Below, piece after piece: positions 1 to 7,638 of a DNA stretch of 16,867 bases. The stretch comes from CAMDWQ01 sp964497635 (lineage in GTDB: Bacteria > Omnitrophota > Gorgyraeia > 2-02-FULL-51-18), in NCBI GenBank assembly GCA_964497635.1, contig CAZCDB010000035.1, positions 1-16,867 on the forward strand, in the 5' to 3' direction. The position numbers and the translations under genes were made by a program. The notes beneath the pieces are model-generated. The model worked only from the letters and a program-made list of their open reading frames with translations. It did no database searches and had not been told where the DNA came from. Position 1 is the stretch's first letter. Every line of letters begins with the position of its first letter.

Positions 1-104
1 GGCTCATCCTGATGATAAAGATTGGGAAGACCAAAGGAAAGTCCGACAAGCCGTAGCGCAAGCGCCAACAAAACAATCGCCGCAAGGACGATATTTTTAT
101 TCAT
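1..104 (-). CDS. Partial N-terminus of a GT39/PMT-like membrane glycosyltransferase (cut by left window edge)
   Basis: An ATG at 104-102 opens a frame that runs off the left edge, giving 34 complete codons. The peptide starts MNKNIVLAAIVLLALALR, one hydrophobic helix, then carries FGLPNLYHQDE at residues 24-34. A first membrane helix followed by a short loop with G-L-P and an acidic pair (Asp33, Glu34) is the usual start of GT-C enzymes of the dolichyl-phosphate-mannose/ArnT type, where the Asp is the proposed catalytic base in the periplasmic loop. The start overlaps the stop of the upstream GT2 gene by 8 bases (ATGAATAA), indicating translational coupling in the same operon. A GT2 that makes polyprenyl-phosphate sugar immediately followed by a GT39-type enzyme is a sensible functional pair. 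Only the N-terminus is visible, so the family call is provisional. Confidence 0.72.
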   Translation of the reverse strand, partial: MNKNIVLAAIVLLALALRLVGLSFGLPNLYHQDE

Positions 105-1026
105 TTTTTAAGATATAGAGAGGTCTGCCGCGAACCTGATCGTAGGTGCGGCCCAAATAAAGCCCGATGAGACTCAAACCTAAAAGCTGAAGCCCTCCCA
201 CAAAACAAATCGCCAAAAGAATCACAGCGGATATTTGGGGACCCTGCCCCATCGCCACCCACTGCCACAGCGTCCCGCCCAAGAGACAGGCAAAAATAGC
301 CAAAAGCAATCCCCCAAAATAGCCTGAGAGCTGAAGTGGCAAAATTGAAAAATGCAGGATGCCTCCCCATGCCAGCTGAAGCATTTTCTTTAAAGAGTAC
401 TTAGTGGTTCCTGCAAAGCGTGGGTGGCGATGCATAGGAATCCCTGTCTGACGAAATCCAGCCCAAGAAATCAAACCGCGCAAATAAGGTCCTTGCTCAT
501 GAATAGACTTGATCACATCGGCCATCCGACGAGAAATGATACGAAAATCGCCCGTATTCACCGGAATATCTACGGAGGAGATGCTGCGAAGAAGCTTGTA
601 GTACAAGGCCGCTGTCCATTTTTTAAAAAGAGTTTCGCCATCTCGCTTAACCCTGACAGCATAAACCACATCGTACCCTTCCGCCATTTTGGATAAAAGA
701 TCCGAAATCATCTCCGGGGGATCCTGAAGATCCGCATCCAAGATCACGACAGCATCTCCTTGGGCATGATCAATCCCAGCCTTGACCGCCAGTTGATGGC
801 CAAAATTTCTCGAAAAGGTAAGCACTCGCACCTGGGGGTCGGTTTGGGCGAGCGCTCTCAAAAGATCGGGCGAGCGGTCCGAAGATCCATCATCCACAAA
901 AAGAAACTCAAGCGCGCAGCCAGCATCCAAAACTGTTTTCTTGACGCGTCCATAAAATTCAGCGATATTGCTTTCCTCGTTGAAAATAGGGGCTACAACT
1001 GTCAAAAGTTTTACCGGCTGAGTCAT
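97..1026 (-). CDS. DPM1/GtrB-type family 2 glycosyltransferase with two C-terminal membrane segments
   Basis: This 309-residue protein is a GT-A fold glycosyltransferase expected to move a sugar from a nucleotide donor to polyprenyl phosphate at the cytoplasmic face of the inner membrane. The nucleotide site is seen as FVDDGS (43-48) and the metal-binding DxD as DADLQDPPE (97-105). NTGDFRIISRR (157-167) and the basic AGTTKYSLKKM motif (205-215) are typical of the DPM1/GtrB/ArnC group. Two hydrophobic segments (about 229-255 and 265-295) follow, as in GtrB, which has a membrane-anchored C-terminus. The ATG at 1026 overlaps the TGA of the upstream GT39-type gene by 4 bases (ATGA), and its own stop overlaps the next gene by 8 bases. 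Its placement between two GT39-type genes suggests that it supplies their lipid-linked donor. The sugar cannot be read from sequence. Confidence 0.9.
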   Translation of the reverse strand: MTQPVKLLTVVAPIFNEESNIAEFYGRVKKTVLDAGCALEFLFVDDGSSDRSPDLLRALAQTDPQVRVLTFSRNFGHQLAVKAGIDHAQGDAVVILDADLQDPPEMISDLLSKMAEGYDVVYAVRVKRDGETLFKKWTAALYYKLLRSISSVDIPVNTGDFRIISRRMADVIKSIHEQGPYLRGLISWAGFRQTGIPMHRHPRFAGTTKYSLKKMLQLAWGGILHFSILPLQLSGYFGGLLLAIFACLLGGTLWQWVAMGQGPQISAVILLAICFVGGLQLLGLSLIGLYLGRTYDQVRGRPLYILKNE

Positions 1027-2645
1027 GAGCTCTTTGTATCCTTTTTTTCCCTTAAATCATAAATATAAAATGAATGTCCAATCACTGTTGTGGGCTTCAG
1101 ATTCTTAGCCCAAAGAAACGAATCCATCGCATGCGCGCCAAAAGCATACACCGTCTTTTTAGGAGTCACATACTCTTCTAGCGTAAAATCTCTCGAAGGA
1201 ATCCCATAAGCGTGCGGATCCTCAATCCCGTGGCAGTACAAAACTACTTCTGGATAGCGGTGCTCTCGCACCCACTCCCCGACCCCCTTTAAATCCTGGG
1301 CCCAGTCAATATTGGAGTCCCGAAGATAGCGTGCGCCCTGGGTCGGACCGCCGATCAACTCATTAAAGTATGCCAGATAATGAGGATAAATCATAGCCGC
1401 TTCTGCCAAATGCCACCCCAGAAGCCCTACGATCATCATTTTTAAAACTTTACCCTTCCTCCAAAGATAAGCGGCAATGCCACCCGCTAAAATAAAAAGC
1501 AAAGGAAAGATCGGCAAAAAATAACGTATCCCCGCCTGCGCTTTATCTTTTAGAGTTAAAATAAAAATAACCCCAATGGGAATCAGAAGCACCGCCGCAG
1601 TGACTCGATCCAATTTGAGCGAACGAAATAATAAGATCCCCAGGATTGCCAGCAAAAGAAAAGGAATCGTTTCTTTAATAGCCAAAGCCACAAAATAGTA
1701 ATACCACCATCCCGTTCGAGACCACTCTCCCATAAGAAAAGCATCGCAGCCTTTATCCCGGGTAAAGAGCATGGAAACAATCGCCGACGAGAATGTCGAA
1801 AGCGGAATCGGAACCTCCTGAGCAAAACGCACCAAGGGGTCTCCGCCTATCTTTTGAAGCATCGCAATTTTTTTAGGAGGATCGGGTGTATTTTTAAGCA
1901 AAGGTTTTATTTCAAAAAAATAGCCCGCCCAAATCGTGAGCGCCGCCACCAATCCAAAAGCTAGAATCCTTTGCGGAGAAATCCATCGGGCTTTCCCCGA
2001 AAGTGTCCCGATGAGCAAAAGACAAGGCAAGAGCAAAAGCGCGCTGAACTTTGAAAGAAAAGTCAGCCCGGCCGCCACCCCCGTCAAAATCAGCCACCGC
2101 GGAACGGGATTTAGTAAATAAGTGCGATAACTTAGCAAGGTTAGAAAAAAGAAAAAAGCCACCATGAGGTCCGCCGTCGCCAGCCCCGAGTGCGCAATGA
2201 TATTGGGCGAGAACGCATACAAGCAAAGACTGATCAGTCCTGCGATATCCCCAAAAAGTTTTCTCGAAAATAAGAAAACCGCCAACCCAAAAAAAATTGA
2301 CACAATCGCCACCGGAACACGGGACCAAAAAACAAAGCGCTCCGTCGACCCCGGATTGGCCTGATAAAAAAACTGTCTGGCAAAATGAGGGCTATCCCCT
2401 TTTTCCCAGGACCAGTGATCTGTTGGGACTTTAGCGCCCATAAAAAGTAGTGGTAGCGCAGGAAGCATCCGAGATAACGGTGGCGAGGCAGGATTCATGC
2501 GAAAATCCCCTGTCACCAGATACGAATAACCGTTGGCCAAATGATGTGCAAACTCATCACAGGTGGGCGACTTGGTCTTCATGGAAAACACAACTTGAAA
2601 AAAGAGGCAGGCCAGCAGAAGCGCTGCAGCCAAAAAAACTTTCAT
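1023..2645 (-). CDS. GT39-type (PMT/ArnT-like) integral membrane glycosyltransferase
   Basis: The protein is 540 residues, rich in hydrophobic segments, with a single N-terminal helix (1-22) followed by SPTCDEFAHH (26-35). Asp30-Glu31 in the first periplasmic loop fits the catalytic acidic position of GT-C enzymes that use polyprenyl-phosphate sugars. Later motifs, including GIRYFLPIFP, YPHYLAYFNELIGGP and a D-S-N-x-D-W-x-Q-D-L stretch near the C-terminal soluble part, are common in bacterial phospholipid-carrier-dependent glycosyltransferases. The reading frame is open to a TTG at 2696, but I chose ATG at 2645: it starts one base after the stop of the DUF5989 gene and gives a clean N-terminal helix, while the longer form would overlap that gene by 50 bases. 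The 4-base ATGA overlap at its end couples it to the following GT2. Acceptor (glycan, lipid or protein) is unknown. Confidence 0.85.
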   Translation of the reverse strand: MKVFLAAALLLACLFFQVVFSMKTKSPTCDEFAHHLANGYSYLVTGDFRMNPASPPLSRMLPALPLLFMGAKVPTDHWSWEKGDSPHFARQFFYQANPGSTERFVFWSRVPVAIVSIFFGLAVFLFSRKLFGDIAGLISLCLYAFSPNIIAHSGLATADLMVAFFFFLTLLSYRTYLLNPVPRWLILTGVAAGLTFLSKFSALLLLPCLLLIGTLSGKARWISPQRILAFGLVAALTIWAGYFFEIKPLLKNTPDPPKKIAMLQKIGGDPLVRFAQEVPIPLSTFSSAIVSMLFTRDKGCDAFLMGEWSRTGWWYYYFVALAIKETIPFLLLAILGILLFRSLKLDRVTAAVLLIPIGVIFILTLKDKAQAGIRYFLPIFPLLFILAGGIAAYLWRKGKVLKMMIVGLLGWHLAEAAMIYPHYLAYFNELIGGPTQGARYLRDSNIDWAQDLKGVGEWVREHRYPEVVLYCHGIEDPHAYGIPSRDFTLEEYVTPKKTVYAFGAHAMDSFLWAKNLKPTTVIGHSFYIYDLREKKDTKSS

Positions 2646-2646
2646 T

Positions 2647-2805
2647 TTAGAAAAGGGTGTAAATAAAAGGGGCCAAAGCCGAACCCTGGCTGACAAACAC
2701 CAAGAAGCCTAGCGCCACCAAAACCACAACAATCGGCGTCAACCACCACTTCTTCCTCGCCTTTAAAAAATCCCAGAACTCTCCCAAAACGCTTAGCTTC
2801 CCCAT
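2647..2805 (-). CDS. DUF5989 family small membrane protein, SxtK-like
   Basis: The product is 52 residues: a short amphipathic N-terminus (GKLSVLGEFWDFLKARKKWW), one strong membrane helix (about 22-40), and the tail SQGSALAPFIYTLF. The charged R-K-K-W-W edge before the helix and the S-A-L-A-P-F-I-Y-T-L-F ending match what I know of the DUF5989 family, which sits beside carbamoyltransferase and SxtJ genes. In saxitoxin clusters the gene in this place is sxtK, a protein of about the same size. The start is decided by the ribosome binding site: GGAGG lies 7 bases before ATG 2805 but only 1 base before ATG 2811. A still longer frame to 2871 would overlap sxtJ. The next gene begins one base after its stop. 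Biochemical function is unknown; a helper or membrane anchor for the carbamoyltransferase is an inference from context. Confidence 0.82.
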   Translation of the reverse strand: MGKLSVLGEFWDFLKARKKWWLTPIVVVLVALGFLVFVSQGSALAPFIYTLF

Positions 2806-2812
2806 CAACATG

Positions 2813-2817
2813 CCTCC
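2813..2817 (-). promoter_or_regulatory. Ribosome binding site of the DUF5989 gene
   Basis: GGAGG on the minus strand, placed directly after the SxtJ-family stop codon and 7 bases before ATG 2805. It is a perfect anti-Shine-Dalgarno match in an operon where most starts have weak sites and rely on overlap. It selects the 52-residue form over the ATG at 2811. Confidence 0.75.
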
Positions 2818-2819
2818 GG

Positions 2820-3233
2820 TTAAAATTGTTTCTCGTAAGACTCTTTTGATTTTAAGCTTTTCTCCACCCAATAAGAATTTTTATTCTTAACATCTCGAAG
2901 CCCCAGAAGATCGACACCTTTCAACCTCATGACCAGCGCCACCGGCGTTACCGCGCCATAAAAAACGATGGATAAAATGACGCGCGTCATCATCCAACCC
3001 AAAACCAGAGCCAAAAGCATCCAGCCCCGGTAAAGAAGTCTCAGAGTCTGGGGCCACAAAATACCCACACTGATCAACACCCCCGCTCCCGTGGATAGCC
3101 GCAGCCCAAAGCTTTTCCCGCGCCAAAATAAAACCGCACCAATCAAACACAAAACCAAACCCACCGTAAAAGCAAATTTTCTTAGATCTTTATCTTGGGT
3201 TGGCAGTGCTTTGACTTCTTCAAGAAGGCTCAT
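2820..3233 (-). CDS. SxtJ family membrane protein
   Basis: The 137-residue protein has a short charged N-terminus (LLEEVKALPTQDKDLRKF), hydrophobic segments at about 20-37, 46-62 and 70-103, and a cytoplasmic-looking tail with RLKGVDLLGLRD and NSYW (119-122). The R-L-K-G-x-D-x-L and S-Y-W signature near the end is what I recognise of the SxtJ family, named from the saxitoxin cluster, where sxtJ follows the O-carbamoyltransferase gene sxtI. Here it likewise starts 3 bases after the carbamoyltransferase stop codon and is followed by the DUF5989/SxtK-like gene. Its role is not established in the literature I know. A membrane scaffold presenting the acceptor to the carbamoyltransferase is my inference. 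Confidence 0.85.
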   Translation of the reverse strand: MSLLEEVKALPTQDKDLRKFAFTVGLVLCLIGAVLFWRGKSFGLRLSTGAGVLISVGILWPQTLRLLYRGWMLLALVLGWMMTRVILSIVFYGAVTPVALVMRLKGVDLLGLRDVKNKNSYWVEKSLKSKESYEKQF

Positions 3234-3236
3234 CGT

Positions 3237-5054
3237 CTAATCCAGTTCAAATTTTTTCATCCAAGCTTCATCGCCTTTGAGGGCAGGCTGCAGCGTCTTA
3301 TCCAAAAGAAAAGGGCCCAGCACCAAATAATCCATCTGAGTTCTCATAAAACAAGTATAAGCTTCCTCAGGCGTACACACCAAAGGCTCTCCACGCACAT
3401 TAAATGAAGTGTTGATGATCACGCCACAGCCGTATTTTTTCTCAAAAGTCTTTAGAAGCTCATGATAAAGAGGATTGGTTTCGCGGCTCACCGTCTGCAC
3501 TCGGGCCGAATAGTCCACATGCGTCACCGCCGGGATGGAGGAGCGAACCGCATTCAGCTTCTCAATTCCAAACAAAGACTCTTCCTCCTCCGTCATTTGG
3601 CGTCGGATCTGATTTTTAACCGGCGCCACCAAAAGCATGTAGGGGCTCTTCTCTTCCATTTCAAAATAGTCCGAAACTCTCTCCTCAAGCACCGAGGGTG
3701 CAAAAGGCCGGAAGCTTTCACGAAACTTAATCTTTACGTTCATGATTTCTTGCATTTTAGGAGATCGCGCATCCCCGATGATGGAGCGTGCCCCAAGCGC
3801 TCGGGGACCAAACTCCATGCGCCCCTGAAACCAGCCGATCACCTTTCCTTGGCCGATTAAATCCGCGACTTTTTCAGTCAGCTGGGACCCTACAAGCTTC
3901 TGGCAAGGAGCCTTTCTTTTTTCAAGAAAAGAAAGAATATCAGACTCGCCATATTCCGGCCCCAGATAAGAGCCACGAATCGAGTCAGAGCCTGTCGACA
4001 CCAAGCGCTTGTTTCCAAGGTATTGATGCCAAGCAAACAGCGCCGCCCCCAGCGCCCCACCCGCATCTCCGGCCGCCGGCTGTATCCAGATCTGATCAAA
4101 TATTTTTTCTTTCAAAATCTTTCCGTTACCCACGCAGTTGAGAGCCACGCCCCCCGCCAGACACAGCGCCCGTTGGCCCGTCGTTTTTCGAATATACCGC
4201 GCCATACGAAGCATGACTTCCTCGGTGGCGTCTTGTACCGAGCGCGCCAAATCCATCTCCCTTTGAGTCAGCCGCGACTCCGGTTTTCGGGGCGCTCCGC
4301 CAAAAAGCTCGTGAAATTTTTCACTAGTCATGGTGAGCCCTGCGCAGTAATTAAAATATTCCATGTTCAACCGAAAAGATCCGTCTTCTTTTAAGTCCAT
4401 GAGTTTTGACAAAATAAGATGCGCGTATTTTGGCTCACCATAAGGCGCAAGCCCCATGACTTTATACTCTCCGGAATTCACCTTAAATCCCGTGTAATAT
4501 GTAAACGCCGAATAAAGCAGTCCCAAAGAATGCGGAAAGCGGATTTCCTTTAAGAGATCCACACGCGAACCCTTTCCCACTCCAAAACTTGACGTCGCCC
4601 ATTCCCCTACCCCGTCCATTGTCAGCACCGCCGCCTCTTCAAAAGGAGACGGGAAAAAAGCCGAAGCCGCGTGCGACTCGTGATGCTCGGGGAAGATGAT
4701 TTTGACTTCACGTCCAAGCTCCTTAAGAATAATGTCTTTCATCCAAAGCTTTTCCTTCAGCCACACAGGAAGCGCTTTGATGAAGGAGGGGTATCCAGAA
4801 GGAGCAAAACTCAAATAGGTCTCAAGCAGTCTTTCAAATTTGAGAAAAGGTTTCTCGTAAAAAGAAACTAGGTCGAGTTGATCAACAGTAATCCCACCGG
4901 CCTTCAGACAATACTCCATCGCGTGACGCGGAAAAGAAGCATCGTGCTTTTTACGGGTAAAACGCTCCTCTTGCGCCGCCGCGACAATCCGCCCATCCTG
5001 CACCAGGCAGGCGGCTGAGTCATGATAAAAAGCGGAAATCCCAAGAATATTCAT
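3237..5054 (-). CDS. NodU/TobZ/SxtI-type O-carbamoyltransferase
   Basis: This 605-residue cytoplasmic enzyme belongs to the family that uses carbamoyl phosphate and ATP to form carbamoyl-adenylate and then carbamoylates a hydroxyl group on a sugar or natural product. The N-terminal Kae1/TsaD-like domain shows the start MNILGISAFYHDSAA, EERFTRKKHD (29-38), the metal-site region HHESHAASAF (124-133), MDGVGEW (146-152), and LAGGVALNC (299-307) with QPAAGDAGGALGA (325-337). The C-terminal carbamoyltransferase domain shows GWFQGRMEFGPRALGARSI (407-425), FRPFAPSV (448-455) and INTSFNVRGEPLV (547-559). All expected blocks are present and the length is normal for the family. The gene starts at ATG 5054, 13 bases after the EEP fusion gene, with no clear Shine-Dalgarno site. 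Tight linkage to sxtJ- and sxtK-like genes and to glycosyltransferases suggests a glycan substrate; this is inferred. Confidence 0.93.
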   Translation of the reverse strand: MNILGISAFYHDSAACLVQDGRIVAAAQEERFTRKKHDASFPRHAMEYCLKAGGITVDQLDLVSFYEKPFLKFERLLETYLSFAPSGYPSFIKALPVWLKEKLWMKDIILKELGREVKIIFPEHHESHAASAFFPSPFEEAAVLTMDGVGEWATSSFGVGKGSRVDLLKEIRFPHSLGLLYSAFTYYTGFKVNSGEYKVMGLAPYGEPKYAHLILSKLMDLKEDGSFRLNMEYFNYCAGLTMTSEKFHELFGGAPRKPESRLTQREMDLARSVQDATEEVMLRMARYIRKTTGQRALCLAGGVALNCVGNGKILKEKIFDQIWIQPAAGDAGGALGAALFAWHQYLGNKRLVSTGSDSIRGSYLGPEYGESDILSFLEKRKAPCQKLVGSQLTEKVADLIGQGKVIGWFQGRMEFGPRALGARSIIGDARSPKMQEIMNVKIKFRESFRPFAPSVLEERVSDYFEMEEKSPYMLLVAPVKNQIRRQMTEEEESLFGIEKLNAVRSSIPAVTHVDYSARVQTVSRETNPLYHELLKTFEKKYGCGVIINTSFNVRGEPLVCTPEEAYTCFMRTQMDYLVLGPFLLDKTLQPALKGDEAWMKKFELD

Positions 5055-5067
5055 AGGTTTTAAGTCT

Positions 5068-7638
5068 TTAGGATACCACCGGACGGCTCTTATTTAGAAT
5101 GATTTTCGCAAAAACAGGGAGATGGTCTGAGCCTAAATAATGTGTGTCCATACGGCTTTCCACCACAGTGAAGTCTTGGCTGACAAACAGATGATCCAAA
5201 CCCACCCTCAAAAACCAGGGGCAAATCGCTGGCCAACTGCTCTGAATCCCAAAACCCCGACCCACATCCATCAAGCCGGCTTTCTGAGCCTCCTCAAACC
5301 ACGGACTCCACATCGAAAGATTGAGATCGCCCGCCAAAATAACCGGCAGTTTCTCTTGGGAGATTTCCTGGCATATTTTGACCCACTGCCGATTACGAAG
5401 CTTCCAGCCTGCCTCATGAATCGGTGGCACAAGATGGGTTGCCCACAATACGACGCGACGCCCCTCATACAAGAGTTCACAGCGAAAAGTCGGGATCTCC
5501 GGCAGGTCATAATATTTTATTTGAGTGTTTTCAATTGGAAATTTTGAAAACACCGCCAATCCAAAAGGACTGTCCTTGGCCAAAATCAGCTGATAAGGAT
5601 AAGCTTGGTCCGTAAGCCTTGAGATCTTACTTTTTATCTCTTGGTTGATTTCTGCCAAAACAACAATGTCCGGCGAAGCCTCATGAATAGTCATCATCAG
5701 GCGATCTGGCGTGCGATTGCCCACATAAGCATTGGCAAAAAAAACTTTTAAGGGGGATGGGCCGGCCACAAGCGCTTTGGGTGTCGGCGACATCCAAGAA
5801 AGGAGCGGACCTAGACACAGGACCATCAGCACCCCAAAAACAACAACCTGTCGGACGCGGAGTCTGGCCGCCGAATAAAGAAACATGCCTAGAAAAAAAA
5901 TCCAAGAGGCCACTAAAAAATGTCGAAAGTTATCAATCCACCAAACATACCAGCCCAAAAAACCGCCCAAGAGAGGAAGCGTTGCTAAAACCGAAAACAA
6001 TCCACACAAAAATCTCGCTGTTTTTTTTGCCTCTTCATAAAAACAAATTCCCGCCGCCCCCAAAAGCAGTAACCACGGATAAGATCCCCACAAGTAATAC
6101 ATCCACCCGGGGTGAGACGTTTTAGGAAGTAAAACACGGTCCCCGATGGGAGGCGCTTTAGAAAACCATACATCCACCCCGCTTTCAAAAGAGAGCTTTC
6201 GAGTCCACCCATGCTCGATCAATTTTTGATTGTAAAAATGATCATTGGAGAAAATATAGCGGAGTGCATATTTTTCAGGATTTTTTAGAAAAATTTCAAG
6301 CGCCCTCATCCCGCGCTCTCCGTGATACTTGGCACCGTCCAGAAGCTCAATCCCGGACTGCGTCAGCTCAGGAATCCGGCGACCAAAGTGATAGGCCCCG
6401 TCAATGGTCGGGATATCCAAAAGAATATTTAGATAGACACACTGTGTCCCAAATCCAAGTGTTAGATAACGAAAATCTCGGCCCTCTTGGTTCTGCAAAA
6501 AACGAGTGATGGGCTTAAGGTCGATCGCGGCCGGCTGAAAATTGGTGGTGCTGATTGAAAACACCAGTCCCACCCAGCACAAAATCGCCGGAAGACCCAC
6601 CAACACCCAGGCTTTTTTCCAAGCAGAAACAAAATGAAGGCGCAGACCCTCACAAAGCAATGGCAGGGCCAAAATTGTTGCCCAAATCGAAAACCTTTCA
6701 AAAGTAATGGTATTGGCAAGTCCTTTTGGCAAAAAATAAATCAAAGGGGTGGTCCCTCCCATGCCGAGCACAAAGCAAACCCCCCAGACCAAAAATAAAG
6801 GCAAGAGCATGCGCTTCCGGAAAACGGCTAAGAAAATCACTGGAATAAAAAATAAGAGATAAGAATGCGGAATTAAAAAAAAGGTGAGAAGCACTCCAAA
6901 GTTTTCCAAAAAATTACTACGACTGGCATGATAAATCACCTGCTGCGAAGGGCTTTGATAAAAAAGATAATAAATAAAAGGAGAAAGCAGTGCCGCTCCA
7001 AAAACGGCAGCCAATAAACCAAAGAGGCTGACTCGCCAAAACCTTTTGGCTTTCCACGCAACAGGTAGTAAAAAAATAAAAGACGCAATCAAGGAGGTCA
7101 TGTGATGGCTGGTAGCCACTACCATCATAAATAATACGGTGAGCGCGAGGTCTTTGCCGCGACCTTTTTCCAGCCATTTTGAGAGAAAACAAGCCGTATG
7201 AAGTAAAAAGGAGGCTGAGAAAAGAGTCGGCAGCTGCCCATATTGATAGGCCGATTGAGTGATGGAGGTTAAAAAAATTCCCAGGACGGCTGCCAGTCTT
7301 GAAGCCTCTTCACTCACCCAAATCCGAGAAAATCGATAAATCCCCCAGACCAGAACAAAAAAAGCCAATAGCTGCACCAGCACATAAGCCCCCCACAATC
7401 CAAAAACTGAGGAGAAGATAGCAATCAGCTCATGCGTCAACGGTAAATAGGAAAATTGATCAAAGCCTCCATACCACTTCGTATTCCAAGAATCAAAAAG
7501 CCAGGCGCGATAATGCTGAGCCAAAAAAAGATGGGTGGAAGAATCATAACTTTTAAGAAACAAGCCCGAAAGGAGAAGCGGCAAATGGGCCGCGAGGGCT
7601 AAAAAAAAGAGTAGCTTTAAAAACCGACCCCGGGTCAA
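5068..7638 (-). CDS. Polytopic GT-C/PTPS-related-like membrane protein fused to an EEP (endonuclease/exonuclease/phosphatase) domain
   Basis: The 856-residue protein has two clear parts. Residues 1-365 hold many membrane helices after a first loop with YDSSTHLFLAQHYRAWL (31-47) and GGFDQFSYLPLTHEL (57-71), resembling the 6-pyruvoyl-tetrahydropterin-synthase-related/GT-C membrane families. Residues 366-510 are mostly soluble. Helices at about 519-535, 542-565, 573-590 and 596-615 lead into an EEP domain (630-850) with a full catalytic set: N636, E663, H735, D771 and N773 (AGDLNLS), D815-H816 (GLDH), D838-H839 (SDH). The EEP family cleaves phosphodiester or phosphomonoester bonds in nucleic acids, lipids or phosphoinositides. 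The helices place it beside the membrane, probably outside. The start is TTG, overlapping the GT4 stop by 4 bases (TTGA), with AAGGTGG just upstream and no ATG until residue 171. Substrate is unknown. Confidence 0.82.
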   Translation of the reverse strand: MTRGRFLKLLFFLALAAHLPLLLSGLFLKSYDSSTHLFLAQHYRAWLFDSWNTKWYGGFDQFSYLPLTHELIAIFSSVFGLWGAYVLVQLLAFFVLVWGIYRFSRIWVSEEASRLAAVLGIFLTSITQSAYQYGQLPTLFSASFLLHTACFLSKWLEKGRGKDLALTVLFMMVVATSHHMTSLIASFIFLLPVAWKAKRFWRVSLFGLLAAVFGAALLSPFIYYLFYQSPSQQVIYHASRSNFLENFGVLLTFFLIPHSYLLFFIPVIFLAVFRKRMLLPLFLVWGVCFVLGMGGTTPLIYFLPKGLANTITFERFSIWATILALPLLCEGLRLHFVSAWKKAWVLVGLPAILCWVGLVFSISTTNFQPAAIDLKPITRFLQNQEGRDFRYLTLGFGTQCVYLNILLDIPTIDGAYHFGRRIPELTQSGIELLDGAKYHGERGMRALEIFLKNPEKYALRYIFSNDHFYNQKLIEHGWTRKLSFESGVDVWFSKAPPIGDRVLLPKTSHPGWMYYLWGSYPWLLLLGAAGICFYEEAKKTARFLCGLFSVLATLPLLGGFLGWYVWWIDNFRHFLVASWIFFLGMFLYSAARLRVRQVVVFGVLMVLCLGPLLSWMSPTPKALVAGPSPLKVFFANAYVGNRTPDRLMMTIHEASPDIVVLAEINQEIKSKISRLTDQAYPYQLILAKDSPFGLAVFSKFPIENTQIKYYDLPEIPTFRCELLYEGRRVVLWATHLVPPIHEAGWKLRNRQWVKICQEISQEKLPVILAGDLNLSMWSPWFEEAQKAGLMDVGRGFGIQSSWPAICPWFLRVGLDHLFVSQDFTVVESRMDTHYLGSDHLPVFAKIILNKSRPVVS

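Noticed and set aside
2646..2696. N-terminal extension of the GT39-type protein from TTG 2696
   Set aside because: It would overlap the DUF5989 gene by 50 bases and places a non-conserved, basic stretch before a complete first helix that starts at ATG 2645.
2872..2889. Inverted repeat TAAGAAT-TTTT-ATTCTTA as a terminator or operator
   Set aside because: It lies inside the SxtJ-family coding sequence over Asn/Lys-rich codons, is pure A/T apart from one pair, and has no supporting signal.
3462..4394. Long plus-strand open frames opposite the carbamoyltransferase
   Set aside because: They mirror a fully conserved gene on the other strand, show no family signature and have low-complexity His/Arg/Pro-rich translations typical of antisense shadows.
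2647..5054. A saxitoxin biosynthesis cluster
   Set aside because: Only the carbamoyltransferase, SxtJ and DUF5989-like genes match. No sxtA-type polyketide synthase, amidinotransferase or oxygenase is present, and the neighbours are glycosyltransferases.
5068..7638. Two separate genes (membrane protein and EEP) joined by a sequencing error
   Set aside because: The frame is continuous with no stop, and no ribosome site or start codon with good context was noticed between the two parts. Extra helices form a natural linker into the EEP domain.
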